Below, piece after piece: positions 1 to 8,220 of a stretch of 64,000 nucleotides of DNA (position 1 is its first letter; every line of letters starts with the position of its first letter). Made by a program: the position numbers and the translations under genes. The stretch comes from Nocardia bhagyanarayanae (lineage in GTDB: Bacteria; Actinomycetota; Actinomycetes; Mycobacteriales; Mycobacteriaceae), in contig NZ_VFPG01000001.1 of NCBI RefSeq assembly GCF_006716565.1, positions 3,348,001-3,412,000 of the forward strand, written 5' to 3'. The notes under the pieces are model-generated. The model ran no database searches, was not told the DNA's origin, and worked only from the letters and a program-made list of their open reading frames with translations.

Positions 1-209
1 GCGTTGCCGTCGCCGATGTGCACCCAGCGACCGATCTCCATCCGGCTCAGCTCGGGGGTCGCGTGGATCTCGACACGGCGGCCGAGGAACACCATGCCGC
101 GCAGCACGATGTGCGGGTTCGCCAGCTTGAACTTGAACAGCCGGTAGTAACGGACCAGATACCAGGGCGTGTAGGCGCGGTTGGCGAGCACCCAGCGCAG
201 CGACGCCAT
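1..209 (-). CDS. Hexapeptide-repeat acyltransferase, N-terminal part (Rv3034c-like)
   Basis: Only the first 69 codons are in the window; the gene runs off the left edge. The start is the ATG read from 209 downwards. The protein begins MASLRWVLANRAYTPWY and soon enters residues typical of left-handed beta-helix acetyltransferases (a V-x-I/L-x-x-G/R spacing around VEIHATPEL and EIGRWVHIGDGN). It resembles the M. tuberculosis Rv3034c family, which lies at the same place beside the methylglucose lipopolysaccharide genes and is annotated as a transferase. Acylation of a polysaccharide is an inference from neighbourhood. It is divergent from the PQQ-type lipoprotein at 504. The truncation is purely a window effect. 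Confidence 0.75.
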   Translation of the reverse strand, partial: MASLRWVLANRAYTPWYLVRYYRLFKFKLANPHIVLRGMVFLGRRVEIHATPELSRMEIGRWVHIGDGN

Positions 210-395
210 GGTCAGAAATCGCGCCTGCTGCGGATCCCGGCGGCGCGAACCCCGCCACCGCGAGCGCAACGGTGCGCCCCACATGCTCGTCACGAACCGT
301 TCTCCCGTCGTGTTCCTCGGGACCGGCGACCCGAGGGGCTGTCTTTGGCTACACAGCGTACTTTCGCGCGCTCACGCCCCCGGCTCTACCCTCAC

Positions 396-426
396 GTTCG
401 CCCGGCGAGGGGTTCGCCCGGCGAAC
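396..426. promoter_or_regulatory. Direct repeat plus inverted repeat in divergent promoter region
   Basis: The 13-mer GTTCGCCCGGCGA occurs twice, at 396-408 and 412-424. The second copy continues into GTTCGC-CCG-GCGAAC (412-426), a perfect 6-bp inverted repeat with a 3-base centre. It lies between the divergent genes ending at 209 and starting at 504. A -10-like TAGTCT is at 463-468. This looks like a tandem operator for a dimeric repressor. No regulator can be assigned. Confidence 0.4.
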
Positions 427-503
427 TTGCCGTGCCGGAGGCGCGGCCGATCGGGCGCAGGCTAGTCTTGCGAGCGGCCACCGACCAGAGGGGAGAACAG
501 CAG

Positions 504-1835
504 GTGCGAACCGGTAGCGTGCGGGCTGTCGCCACACAGCCGCGATCCCGGGTGCGTGCGGTGGCCGCGCTGGCCGCCATGGGCGCGCTCGCCCTGACCG
601 CCTGCGGCACCGACGTCGACGACATCACCGTGGGTCCCGGGAAGGGTTGGCCCGCCGCGCACCACGACGGTCGCAACAGCGGCGTCAGCCCCGTGACCGG
701 CGCCCGCTCGCTGACGTTGAGCTGGTCCAGGCCCGCCGCAGGTCCCATCGAGCAGCCGGTCGTCATCGGCGCCGAGGGCCAGCTGTTCCTGACCACCCGC
801 ACGCCCAACGGTTGCGCCATCCTGTCGTTGCAGATGCCGACCGGCCGCAAGCGGTTCTGTGATGTGCTCGGCCCCAACGCGATCTCCTCGCCCGCCGCGG
901 TGGACGGCGCGAGCAACGTCTACGTCGGCGACGACGGCGCGGTGAACTCCTACAACTACCTCGGTCAGCCGCGCTGGCGCACTCCCGTTGCCGGCGTGCC
1001 GGTTTCGGTGCAGTTCACCGGTGACAGCCGACTGCTCACCATCACCCAGTCCGGCCAGGTGGACGTGCTCGACCGGCAGACCGGCCTGCGGACCGTGCCG
1101 ACCGTCCAGCTGCTCGGCGAGCCCGACTTCCTGGAGCACCCCGACCTGATCCGCCCCGCCTCTGGCCAGGGTCTCGACGACTGCGGCACCGGCGGCCCGC
1201 AGTGCCCGGTCGCGAACATCTCGGCGATCGAGCAGTCCACCGGCCGCTTCTACGTCACCGTGTGGCAGCCCGGTTCGGCGAACGCGGCGCTGGTCGCTCT
1301 GCGCTACGCCGACAACAAGATTCAGCAGGAGTGGCGCGCGGAGGTACTGACCGAGGGCAGCGCCACCGGTCCCGCGCTGTCCGCGGACGGCGGCACCGTC
1401 TACGTCGGCGACAACACCGAGCGGCTGATCGCCGTCGACACCGCCGACGGGCGCGTCAAGTGGGTGCGGCCGCTGGGATTCACCCCGAGCGGCGGGATCT
1501 CGGTCTCCGCCGAGGGTCTGATCATCCCGGCGGGCGACGAGGGTTACCTGCTCGCCCTGCGCGACACCGGCGAGACCGCCGAAACCGTCTGGGAGCGCAA
1601 GGATCTGGCGCTGCGCGGCGTGCCGGTGCAGACCGCGGGCGGCACCGGCTACACCGCAGCGGCGATCGGCGAGGGCCTGAGCCTGATCACTTTCGACACC
1701 GCCAGCGGCGACACCATCGACTCCGATGTGCTGCCCGGCGCGAAGGGCAGCACCACCGGCACCTCGGTCGGCGCCGAGGGCGAGGTGGTGCTGGCCACGC
1801 GGATCGGCGAGGTCTTCGTCTTCAAGCCGGAGTAA
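504..1835 (+). CDS. PQQ-type beta-propeller lipoprotein (Rv3035-like)
   Basis: 443 residues from a GTG start at 504, preceded by GGGAGAAC. The N-terminus is a lipoprotein signal peptide: an Arg-containing n-region, a hydrophobic stretch around residues 19-32 and the lipobox LTAC, with lipidated Cys34. The mature part is a series of PQQ/quinoprotein-like blades (for example VYVGDDGAVNSYNYLGQPRW and VYVGDNTERLIAVDTADGRV), so a beta-propeller anchored outside the membrane. M. tuberculosis Rv3035 sits at the same place. A partner or scaffold role in envelope assembly is an inference from fold and place. The reading frame is open upstream to 18, but that extension lacks a signal peptide and opposes the divergent gene, so it is rejected. 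Confidence 0.8.
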   Translation: MRTGSVRAVATQPRSRVRAVAALAAMGALALTACGTDVDDITVGPGKGWPAAHHDGRNSGVSPVTGARSLTLSWSRPAAGPIEQPVVIGAEGQLFLTTRTPNGCAILSLQMPTGRKRFCDVLGPNAISSPAAVDGASNVYVGDDGAVNSYNYLGQPRWRTPVAGVPVSVQFTGDSRLLTITQSGQVDVLDRQTGLRTVPTVQLLGEPDFLEHPDLIRPASGQGLDDCGTGGPQCPVANISAIEQSTGRFYVTVWQPGSANAALVALRYADNKIQQEWRAEVLTEGSATGPALSADGGTVYVGDNTERLIAVDTADGRVKWVRPLGFTPSGGISVSAEGLIIPAGDEGYLLALRDTGETAETVWERKDLALRGVPVQTAGGTGYTAAAIGEGLSLITFDTASGDTIDSDVLPGAKGSTTGTSVGAEGEVVLATRIGEVFVFKPE

Positions 1836-1884
1836 GCGCCGCTTTCACGGAGCGATCCGCCGGTCTTCGGACGTACTGCGCCCG

Positions 1885-3147
1885 TCAGATCGGGTTGTTC
1901 GGATCCCGTTCCGGCAGCGGACGTTCCACGATGACCGGCCTGCCGAGCGGATTGCGCACCCGGCGTTTGGCTTCCGAGTACACCTGCGCGGTCTCCGCGG
2001 CGACCACGTCCCACGCGAAGTCCTCGGTCAGTCGCTCGCGCGCGGCGTAGGCGCGGTCCTGCGCGGCGGCGGGGTCGTCCAGCGTGGCGCGCACCGCCTC
2101 CACCAGACCGTCCACGTCGGCGGGTTCGAACGAGGCGCCGGTGACGCCGTCGATGACCGCTTCGCCGAGCCCGCCCGCCGTGGAGGTGATCAGCGGGGTG
2201 CCCGCCGCGGCCGCCTCCAGCGCGACGATGCCGAACGGCTCGTAGCGGCTCGGCAGCACGATGGCGTCGGCGCCGTGCAGCCAGCCGAGCAGTTCCTGGT
2301 GACCGAGCTGACCGGCGAAGGTCACCGCGCGCGCGACGCGATGCACCCGAGCCCGTTCCCGCAGCCATTCGAACTGGGTTCCGACGCCCGCGACGGTCAG
2401 CGTGGTGCCGGGGTGGGCGCGGCGGATGCGCGGCAGGGCGGCGATGGCGTCCTGCACGCCCTTCTCGTATTCCAGTCTGCCGACGTACAGCAGCCGCGGC
2501 GGGCCGGAACGCGGTGCGCGCGGCCGGAAGGTCCAGGCGCCCACGTCGATGCCGTTGCGAATGACCGTCATCGGGATGCGCTCGGGACCGTAGAGGCGCT
2601 GCACCTCGTCCTGCATCGAGGTCGAGCAGGTGATCAGCGCGTCGGATTCGTTGGCGAGCCACCATTCGACCGAGTGGACCTGCTTGTTGACCTTGCCCGC
2701 GACCCAGCCGCTGTGGCGACCCGCCTCGGTGGCATGGATGGTCGAGACCAGCGGCACGTCGTAGTACTCGGCGAGTGCGATGCCGGGATGGGCGACCAGC
2801 CAGTCGTGCGCGTGCACGACATCCGGTGTCCAGCCGTCGCCGATGCCCGGCTTACCGAGCGCGACGCCCGCGCGCACCATCGCGTGGCCCATGGCCAGCG
2901 TCCAGGCCAGCATGTCCTCGCCGAAGTCGAAGCAGGGCGGATCCTCGGCGACCGCGACCACCAGCACGCCGTCCTCGATGAACGAATGCGTCGGGTGGGT
3001 GGCGGAATCGGTGCCGGACGGGCGGCGGGACAGAACGACCACTTCGTGGCCCGCCGCGGCGAGCTCGGTCGCGAGGTGATGCACGTGCCGACCCAACCCA
3101 CCGACCACAACCGGTGGGTATTCCCACGACACCATCAAGATCTTCAT
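1885..3147 (-). CDS. GT4 alpha-glucan glucosyltransferase, MGLP pathway (Rv3032-like)
   Basis: 420 residues with a glycogen-synthase-like GT4 layout: the N-terminal MVSWEYPPVVVGGLGRHV motif, which binds the nucleotide sugar, a Rossmann pair, and the C-terminal LPSRYEPFGIVALEAAAAGTP block with the E-x7-E catalytic pair. The M. tuberculosis equivalent Rv3032 extends alpha-1,4-glucan for methylglucose lipopolysaccharides and capsular glucan. It is the last gene of a minus-strand operon; its ATG (3147-3145) overlaps the stop of the GH57 gene by 4 bases, so translation is probably coupled. It faces the lipoprotein gene, with about 50 bases between the two stops and no clear hairpin seen there. Confidence 0.9.
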   Translation of the reverse strand: MKILMVSWEYPPVVVGGLGRHVHHLATELAAAGHEVVVLSRRPSGTDSATHPTHSFIEDGVLVVAVAEDPPCFDFGEDMLAWTLAMGHAMVRAGVALGKPGIGDGWTPDVVHAHDWLVAHPGIALAEYYDVPLVSTIHATEAGRHSGWVAGKVNKQVHSVEWWLANESDALITCSTSMQDEVQRLYGPERIPMTVIRNGIDVGAWTFRPRAPRSGPPRLLYVGRLEYEKGVQDAIAALPRIRRAHPGTTLTVAGVGTQFEWLRERARVHRVARAVTFAGQLGHQELLGWLHGADAIVLPSRYEPFGIVALEAAAAGTPLITSTAGGLGEAVIDGVTGASFEPADVDGLVEAVRATLDDPAAAQDRAYAARERLTEDFAWDVVAAETAQVYSEAKRRVRNPLGRPVIVERPLPERDPNNPI

Positions 3148-4730
3148 GCATGTCCTTCATAGGCAGGGCCGTCTGCGGTCGGGCCTTGCGGGGCCTGGCC
3201 CAGGTTCCCGGCGGGCTCGGCACTGGGGAGCCGTCGCGCATCCAATCCGGGGAAGAATCCGTCGGCCGCGTACCATCCTGCCGCCAACTGCCGCGCTTTG
3301 GCGACTTGACCCGCGCCGACCGCCGCCGCGATCTCCCGCACGGCATGCGCGTGCTGGTGGGCCCGCTCCCGCGCGTAGCCCGCCGCGGAGTCCTTGCTGA
3401 CCATGAACGCCCAGTCGCTGGACACCGTCAGGATCGCCTCGCGCAGCAACTGATCCGCGACCGGATCGCGCAGCGCGGAGGTGGTTCCCGCGCGCATCTT
3501 GTCCAGGGTGTCCAGCGCCAGCCGCACTACCTCGTCGTTGAGCTCGACCAGATCCCGCACCTGATCACCGGCCCAGACCCGCCAGTCCTTGCCGGAACCC
3601 CAGGACGAATCGGTCAGCTGGACGGGCTCACCCACGAAGCCGCGTTCGCGCGCGTCGGCCAGGGTGCCGACGGTGACGCCCGCCTCGGGCAGCGCGCGCA
3701 GGACCTGGGCCAGCCACTGCGGGCCCTCGTGCCACCAGTGCCCGAACAGCTCGGTGTCGAAGGCGGCGACGACGAGCGCGGGACGACCGATGCGTTCGGA
3801 TTCGGCGACCAGTCGATCGCGCACGGTGCGCACGAAGTCGTCGACGTCGCGGACCACCGCCGCGGCCGCCAGCTCCGGGTCGTACGGGGCCTTGTCGGGC
3901 CCGGCGACCGTCTTGCCGGTGACGCGGGCGGGTTTGAGACCTGTCGCGTGGTCGTAGTGATGAAAGTCACGGTAGGCCGCCTGGCCGGGATAGCCGGACT
4001 TCGGTGACCACACCCGGTAGCTCACCTGCAGATCGCGCCCGAACGCCACCACGTCGGAGTCGCGCACCGGGCGGCCGAGGCTGCTGTCGCCGCGGAGCGC
4101 GGGTCCGTCGACCATGAAATGCGTCACACCGGCGGCGGCGTAGCCGACCTCCATGCCCGGCGAGTATCCGCACTCCGGCGCCCAGATGCCGGTGGGGGTG
4201 TGGCCCCAGCGCTGGCGGGCGTCGGCGAGGCCCTCGCGCAACTGGAAGGCGCGCAGCCGCGGGTCGAGCAGCGGCTGGAACGGATGGGCCAGGGGCCCGC
4301 CGAGCAGTTCGATCGTCTGCGCGTCGACGAGTTCGCGCCAGACCGGCGCCGCGCCGTGTCGCCAGCGCAACTCGAACTCGGCGAGCGCCGCGGCGGCGAG
4401 CCGGTGCTCGTGCCTGCCGAGTGCGACATTGCCCGCCATGGCGGCCTCGTCCGCGCGCAGTTGCCAGTTGCCGAGCCAGTGGTGCATGCCCGCCAGGCAG
4501 TGCGGGTCGTCCAGCTGGGCCGCGAGCACCGGCGTGATGCCGAGGCTGAGCAGATGTGAACGCCCTTCCGCCGCAAGGGTTCTCAGCACCTCGACGACCG
4601 GAAGATAGGACGCTGCCCAGGACTGGTAGAGCCATTCCTCGCCGACCGGCCAGCGGCCGTGATGGGCCAGCCACGGCAGATGGGAGTGCAGGACCAGGGT
4701 GAACTGGCCGGGTACCGCGTTGTCGGTCAA
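3144..4730 (-). CDS. GH57 1,4-alpha-glucan branching enzyme (Rv3031-like)
   Basis: 528 residues. The start is a TTG at 4730-4728 that overlaps the TGA of the methyltransferase gene; no ATG or GTG is better placed, and the length agrees with the roughly 526-residue M. tuberculosis Rv3031. GH57 features: the N-terminal FTLVLHSHLPWL (conserved HSHLPW), GIWAPECGYSPGM with the nucleophile Glu region, and VVAAFDTELFGHWWHEGP with the catalytic Asp, followed by the helical C-terminal domain. GH57 branching enzymes make alpha-1,6 branches in glucan. With the GT4 gene downstream and the methyltransferase upstream it forms the MGLP-type cassette. The coupled TTG start suggests fixed stoichiometry at a lowered translation rate. 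Confidence 0.88.
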   Translation of the reverse strand: MTDNAVPGQFTLVLHSHLPWLAHHGRWPVGEEWLYQSWAASYLPVVEVLRTLAAEGRSHLLSLGITPVLAAQLDDPHCLAGMHHWLGNWQLRADEAAMAGNVALGRHEHRLAAAALAEFELRWRHGAAPVWRELVDAQTIELLGGPLAHPFQPLLDPRLRAFQLREGLADARQRWGHTPTGIWAPECGYSPGMEVGYAAAGVTHFMVDGPALRGDSSLGRPVRDSDVVAFGRDLQVSYRVWSPKSGYPGQAAYRDFHHYDHATGLKPARVTGKTVAGPDKAPYDPELAAAAVVRDVDDFVRTVRDRLVAESERIGRPALVVAAFDTELFGHWWHEGPQWLAQVLRALPEAGVTVGTLADARERGFVGEPVQLTDSSWGSGKDWRVWAGDQVRDLVELNDEVVRLALDTLDKMRAGTTSALRDPVADQLLREAILTVSSDWAFMVSKDSAAGYARERAHQHAHAVREIAAAVGAGQVAKARQLAAGWYAADGFFPGLDARRLPSAEPAGNLGQAPQGPTADGPAYEGHA

Positions 4731-5536
4731 CGTTTCACCGCGATGGCCACGAGGTCGAGGCTGGCGTCGATGTCCTCGGTGATCAGGTCGAAGTCGTCGA
4801 TGGAGACCGCGGCGACGTCGGCGGTCAGCTCGGCGGGCCACGGCTCGCCCGCGAGCGCCCGCTCGATCTGCGCGTCGATGAACGAGCCACCGTGCTTGGC
4901 GTCCAACGCTTTCAGCGTCGCGCCGTGGTGCACGCCGGTCATCAGCGCGACCTCGAAACCGGCCTCGACGAGCAGTTCGGTGAGTTCGTCCGCGTTCAGC
5001 TCGCGGGTGTGGAACGGGTTGAGCGGGGTGTCGCGGCCGGGCGAGAAGGTGATCCGGTTGGGCGTGCTGATCAGCAGCTCGCCGCCGGGCCGCAGCACCC
5101 GAAGGCATTCCCGCAGGAACTGGCTCTGGTCCCAAAGGTGTTCGATGACTTGGAAATTCACCACGACATCGACGGAGGCGTCGTCGAGCGGCAGGGCGGC
5201 GAGGTTGCCCTGGATCATCTCCACGCGCGGGTAGCGCGCGCGCACGTGCGCGACCGCGCTCGCGTCGTAGTCGAGACCGATCACCTTGGTGGCCACTCCG
5301 GCGATCATGTCGGCGCCGTAGCCTTCGCCGGAACCCGCTTCCAGCACGGTCTTTCCGGCGCACCGGTCGAGCAGCCGGGCGTAGACGATCTCGTGCCTGC
5401 GGAACCAGTAGTTCTCCTCGGCGATGCCGGGGACGGTGCGCTCGCCGGTCAGCGGCAATGGTTCGACGGCACCGGCGTTTTCCGCAGTTATGACCCTCGG
5501 GTCGCCCACTGCGGCAGGGATCACAGCCTCGCTCAT
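4727..5536 (-). CDS. SAM-dependent methyltransferase, MGLP operon (Rv3030-like)
   Basis: 269 residues from the ATG at 5536; a GTG immediately before it (5539) is possible. Class I methyltransferase: motif I VLEAGSGEGYGADMI, the acidic loop GLDYDASAVAHVR, post-motif DVVVNFQVIEHLWD and LRPGGELLISTPN. Methyltransf_11/23 family. M. tuberculosis Rv3030 has the same neighbours and is implicated in methylating the glucose units of MGLP; that role is transferred by synteny and family. First gene of the three-gene minus-strand operon. It is divergent from fixA across about 190 bases that hold a palindromic operator. Confidence 0.85.
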   Translation of the reverse strand: MSEAVIPAAVGDPRVITAENAGAVEPLPLTGERTVPGIAEENYWFRRHEIVYARLLDRCAGKTVLEAGSGEGYGADMIAGVATKVIGLDYDASAVAHVRARYPRVEMIQGNLAALPLDDASVDVVVNFQVIEHLWDQSQFLRECLRVLRPGGELLISTPNRITFSPGRDTPLNPFHTRELNADELTELLVEAGFEVALMTGVHHGATLKALDAKHGGSFIDAQIERALAGEPWPAELTADVAAVSIDDFDLITEDIDASLDLVAIAVKR

Positions 5537-5604
5537 CACACCGACGTTACTGGTAAGGGTCGCGCACGATATCGCCCGGACCGGTGTATTGAGAGAGAAG
5601 CCAC

Positions 5605-5626
5605 TAAGTTACCCATGAGTAACTTA
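5605..5626. promoter_or_regulatory. Perfect 8-bp inverted repeat ahead of fixA
   Basis: Arms TAAGTTAC (5605-5612) and GTAACTTA (5619-5626) are separated by 6 bases, in an AT-rich patch unlike the surrounding sequence. The site lies between the divergent methyltransferase (start 5536) and fixA (start 5730). Size and symmetry are typical of a TetR-family operator. It is followed by TAGGGT, a possible -10. The regulator is unknown. Confidence 0.55.
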
Positions 5627-5729
5627 ACGTAGGGTAGTGTCACGCCCTGAGCTACCTCAACAGGACGTACGGCCCAGCTCGTGCGACCGCCAGATACACG
5701 CCCCCAGAACAGGAGGTCGACGAAGACCG

Positions 5730-6515
5730 ATGCCGAACATCGTCGTACTCATCAAGCAGGTTCCCGACACCTGGTCCGAGCGCAAGCTGTCCGATGGTGA
5801 CTACACCCTGGACCGCGAGGCCGCGGACGCCGTCCTCGACGAGATCAACGAGCGCGCCGTCGAAGAGGCGCTGCTGATCAAGGAAGCCCAGGGCGGTGAG
5901 GTCACCGTGCTGGCCGCCGGTCCGGACCGCGCCACCGAGGCCATCCGCAAGGCGCTGTCGATGGGCGCCGACAAGGCCATCCACATCAACGACCCGGCGA
6001 TCCACGGCTCCGACGCCGTGCAGACCGCGTGGGTGCTGGCCAGCGCGCTCGGCCAGGTCGAGGGTGTCGAGCTCGTCATCGCCGGTAACGAGGCGACCGA
6101 CGGCCGCGCCGGTGCGGTGCCGGCGATCATCGCCGAGTACCTGGGTCTGCCGCAGCTGACCCACCTGCGCAAGCTGTCCGTCGACGGCGACAAGATCACC
6201 GGCGAGCGCGAGACCGACGAAGGCGTCTTCAAGCTGGAGGCGACCCTCCCCGCCATCGTCTCGGTCACCGAGAAGATCAACGAGCCGCGCTTCCCGTCCT
6301 TCAAGGGCATCATGGCGGCCAAGAAGAAGGAAGTTCAGGTCTTCACGCTGGCCGATCTGGGCGTCGACCCGTCGACCGTGGGTGTCGCCAACGCGGGCAC
6401 CACCGTCACCGCGTCCACCCCGAAGCCCCCGCGCACCGCGGGCGAGAAGATCGCGGACGAGGGCGACGGCGGCACCAAGATCGCCCAGTACCTCATCGGT
6501 CAGAAGATCATCTGA
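5730..6515 (+). CDS. fixA: Electron transfer flavoprotein beta subunit
   Basis: 261 residues from the ATG at 5730, chosen because AGGAGGT lies 5711-5717 and because the protein then begins MPNIVVLIKQVPDT like ETF-beta proteins. The AMP-binding region is seen in LVIAGNEATDGRAGAVP. ETF beta pairs with the alpha subunit encoded 38 bases downstream; the heterodimer takes electrons from acyl-CoA dehydrogenases and passes them to an ETF dehydrogenase and the quinone pool, so it serves fatty-acid and sterol oxidation. Acts in the cytoplasm at the membrane face. Same position as M. tuberculosis Rv3029c. Probably controlled through the palindrome at 5605-5626. Confidence 0.95.
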   Translation: MPNIVVLIKQVPDTWSERKLSDGDYTLDREAADAVLDEINERAVEEALLIKEAQGGEVTVLAAGPDRATEAIRKALSMGADKAIHINDPAIHGSDAVQTAWVLASALGQVEGVELVIAGNEATDGRAGAVPAIIAEYLGLPQLTHLRKLSVDGDKITGERETDEGVFKLEATLPAIVSVTEKINEPRFPSFKGIMAAKKKEVQVFTLADLGVDPSTVGVANAGTTVTASTPKPPRTAGEKIADEGDGGTKIAQYLIGQKII

Positions 6516-6553
6516 TCCGCCCGGCTGACGAGACTTCCTAGGAGAGAACACAA

Positions 6554-7510
6554 ATGGCTGAAGTACTTGTGCTCGTCGAGCACGCCGACGGTGCGATCAA
6601 GAAGGTCAGCACCGAACTGCTCACCGCCGCCCGCACCCTGGGCACCCCGGCCGCCGTCGTGCTCGGCGCCGCGGGCACCGGCGAGAAGCTGGCCGACGCG
6701 CTGGCCGCCGCGGGCGCCGAGAAGATCTACATCGCCGAGTCCGACGATGTGGACAACTTCCTGGTGACCCCGAAGGTCGACGTGCTGGCCGGTCTGGTCG
6801 AGTCGGTGTCCCCGGCCGCCGTGATCGTCGCCGCCTCCGCCGAAGGCAAGGAGGTGTCGGGCCGCCTCGCCGCCCGCATCGGCTCCGGCCTGCTGGTGGA
6901 CGTCATCGGCGTGAACGCCGACGGCTCCGCCGTGCACTCCATCTTCGGTGGCGCCTTCACCGTCGACGCCAAGGCCAACGGCGACGTGCCGGTCATCTCG
7001 GTCCGCCCGGGTGCGGTCGAGGCCGTGGCGCAGGCCGGCGCGGGCGAGAAGGTGACCGTCGAGGTCCCCGCGCAGGAAGAGGGCGTCGTCAAGGTGACCT
7101 CGCGCGAGCCGGTCGTCGCCGGTGACCGTCCGGAGCTCACCGAGGCGAACATCGTCGTCTCCGGTGGTCGCGGTGTCGGCTCGGCCGACAACTTCGCGGT
7201 CGTCGAGGCGCTGGCCGACTCGCTCGGCGCGGCCGTCGGCGCCTCGCGCGCCGCCGTCGACTCGGGCTACTACCCGGGCCAGTTCCAGGTCGGTCAGACC
7301 GGTAAGACGGTCTCGCCGCAGCTGTACATCGCCCTCGGCATCTCCGGCGCCATCCAGCACCGCGCCGGCATGCAGACCTCGAAGACCATCGTCGCGGTCA
7401 ACAAGGACGAAGAGGCCCCGATCTTCGAGATCGCGGACTACGGCATCGTCGGCGACCTGTTCAACGTCGCCCCGCAGCTCACCGAGGCGGTCAAGGCCCA
7501 CAAGGGCTGA
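6554..7510 (+). CDS. fixB: Electron transfer flavoprotein alpha subunit
   Basis: 318 residues; ATG at 6554 preceded by AGGAGAG. The N-terminal half is the ETF adenosine-nucleotide-like fold ([13 protein letters not shown]). The C-terminal half is the FAD domain, with VSGGRGVGS and the family signature [13 protein letters not shown]. Forms a heterodimer with FixA, with which it is cotranscribed (38-base gap). Corresponds to M. tuberculosis Rv3028c. The operon is closed by a strong hairpin 25 bases after the stop. In mycobacteria the next gene would be the Rv3027c-type acyltransferase; here about 4.3 kb of other genes intervene. Confidence 0.95.
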   Translation: MAEVLVLVEHADGAIKKVSTELLTAARTLGTPAAVVLGAAGTGEKLADALAAAGAEKIYIAESDDVDNFLVTPKVDVLAGLVESVSPAAVIVAASAEGKEVSGRLAARIGSGLLVDVIGVNADGSAVHSIFGGAFTVDAKANGDVPVISVRPGAVEAVAQAGAGEKVTVEVPAQEEGVVKVTSREPVVAGDRPELTEANIVVSGGRGVGSADNFAVVEALADSLGAAVGASRAAVDSGYYPGQFQVGQTGKTVSPQLYIALGISGAIQHRAGMQTSKTIVAVNKDEEAPIFEIADYGIVGDLFNVAPQLTEAVKAHKG

Positions 7511-7534
7511 GAAACCCTCGGCGCGTAGCCGTTA

Positions 7535-7570
7535 CGAACGGCCCCGGCTGGAAACAGCCGGGGCCGTTCG
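7535..7570 (+). terminator. Strong hairpin after fixB
   Basis: A 16-bp perfect stem (5' arm from 7535, CGAACGGCCCCGGCTG) closes on a GAAA loop at 7551-7554, with the complementary arm ending at 7570. No long T tract follows, as is normal for actinobacterial terminators. It separates fixAB from the accessory cassette. Confidence 0.85.
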
Positions 7571-7650
7571 CGTTTCAGGTGCGGTGCTGGTGCCCGGGTT
7601 CCGCGATGCGCTACCGTGTGCCGGTCCGGCTCGGCGGGTGCAGGGGGTGC

Positions 7651-8220
7651 ATGGAAATCAACGACAATGGTGGTCTGCCAACAGGATTCATGTCCGAAAT
7701 GCCCGACGATGGTGGACTTCCGATCACCGCTCGGCAGGAACAGTTCAGTCTCGCATTCGTGCGTATGGTCGCCGCTGCCGCGGGTTGTTCCATCAAGAGT
7801 CACGAAACCGACTACGACGGCGTCGATATCACGATCGTGGCCTCGCGCGAGTACGCGAGATTCTATTGCCCCGAGTTCGAGCTGCAGCTCAAGTGCACTA
7901 CGCAACACAGTCGGCTCAAAGCGGATCATTTGGCTTGGCCTCTGGACAAGGGGCCGTTCCTGAAACTGGTGAGCCCGAAGCGGTTCGTTCCGGCCCTGCT
8001 CGGCGTCCTGCTCATACCGGAGGAGCCTGATCAGCTGCTCGATCTGTCGGAGGACGGTCTGACCAGCTCCAGCCGCATGTACTGGGAATACGCCGCGAAG
8101 CTCGGCGGAATAGCGGACGGCAAGTCCAGCACGACAGTTCACCTACCCAGAAGTAACCTGTTCGATGTAGTCGGGCTCCAAGAGATCATGCACAGAATCG
8201 GCGAAGGAGGCCAGTGGTGA
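7651..8220 (+). CDS. DUF4365 protein, PD-(D/E)XK nuclease-like
   Basis: 189 residues from the ATG at 7651 (CAGGGGG upstream); the frame is open further upstream but without a site. The core (LPITARQEQFSLAFVRMVAA, then DYDGVDITI and FELQLKCT, later SSTTVHLPRSNLFDV) fits DUF4365. The spacing of Asp59 (GVD) and Gln79-x-Lys81 is that of a PD-(D/E)XK catalytic core with Gln in place of Glu, a variant I associate with this family. A nuclease activity is therefore plausible but not shown. The N-terminus repeats a short motif (DNGGLP, DDGGLP). The stop overlaps the next gene. GC is clearly lower than in the flanking genes, suggesting horizontal gain. Confidence 0.75.
   Translation: MEINDNGGLPTGFMSEMPDDGGLPITARQEQFSLAFVRMVAAAAGCSIKSHETDYDGVDITIVASREYARFYCPEFELQLKCTTQHSRLKADHLAWPLDKGPFLKLVSPKRFVPALLGVLLIPEEPDQLLDLSEDGLTSSSRMYWEYAAKLGGIADGKSSTTVHLPRSNLFDVVGLQEIMHRIGEGGQW

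Noticed and set aside
18..503. Upstream extension of the PQQ-type lipoprotein frame
   Set aside because: It overlaps the divergent acyltransferase gene and would bury the lipoprotein signal peptide; the GTG at 504 has a ribosome site and a proper lipobox follows.
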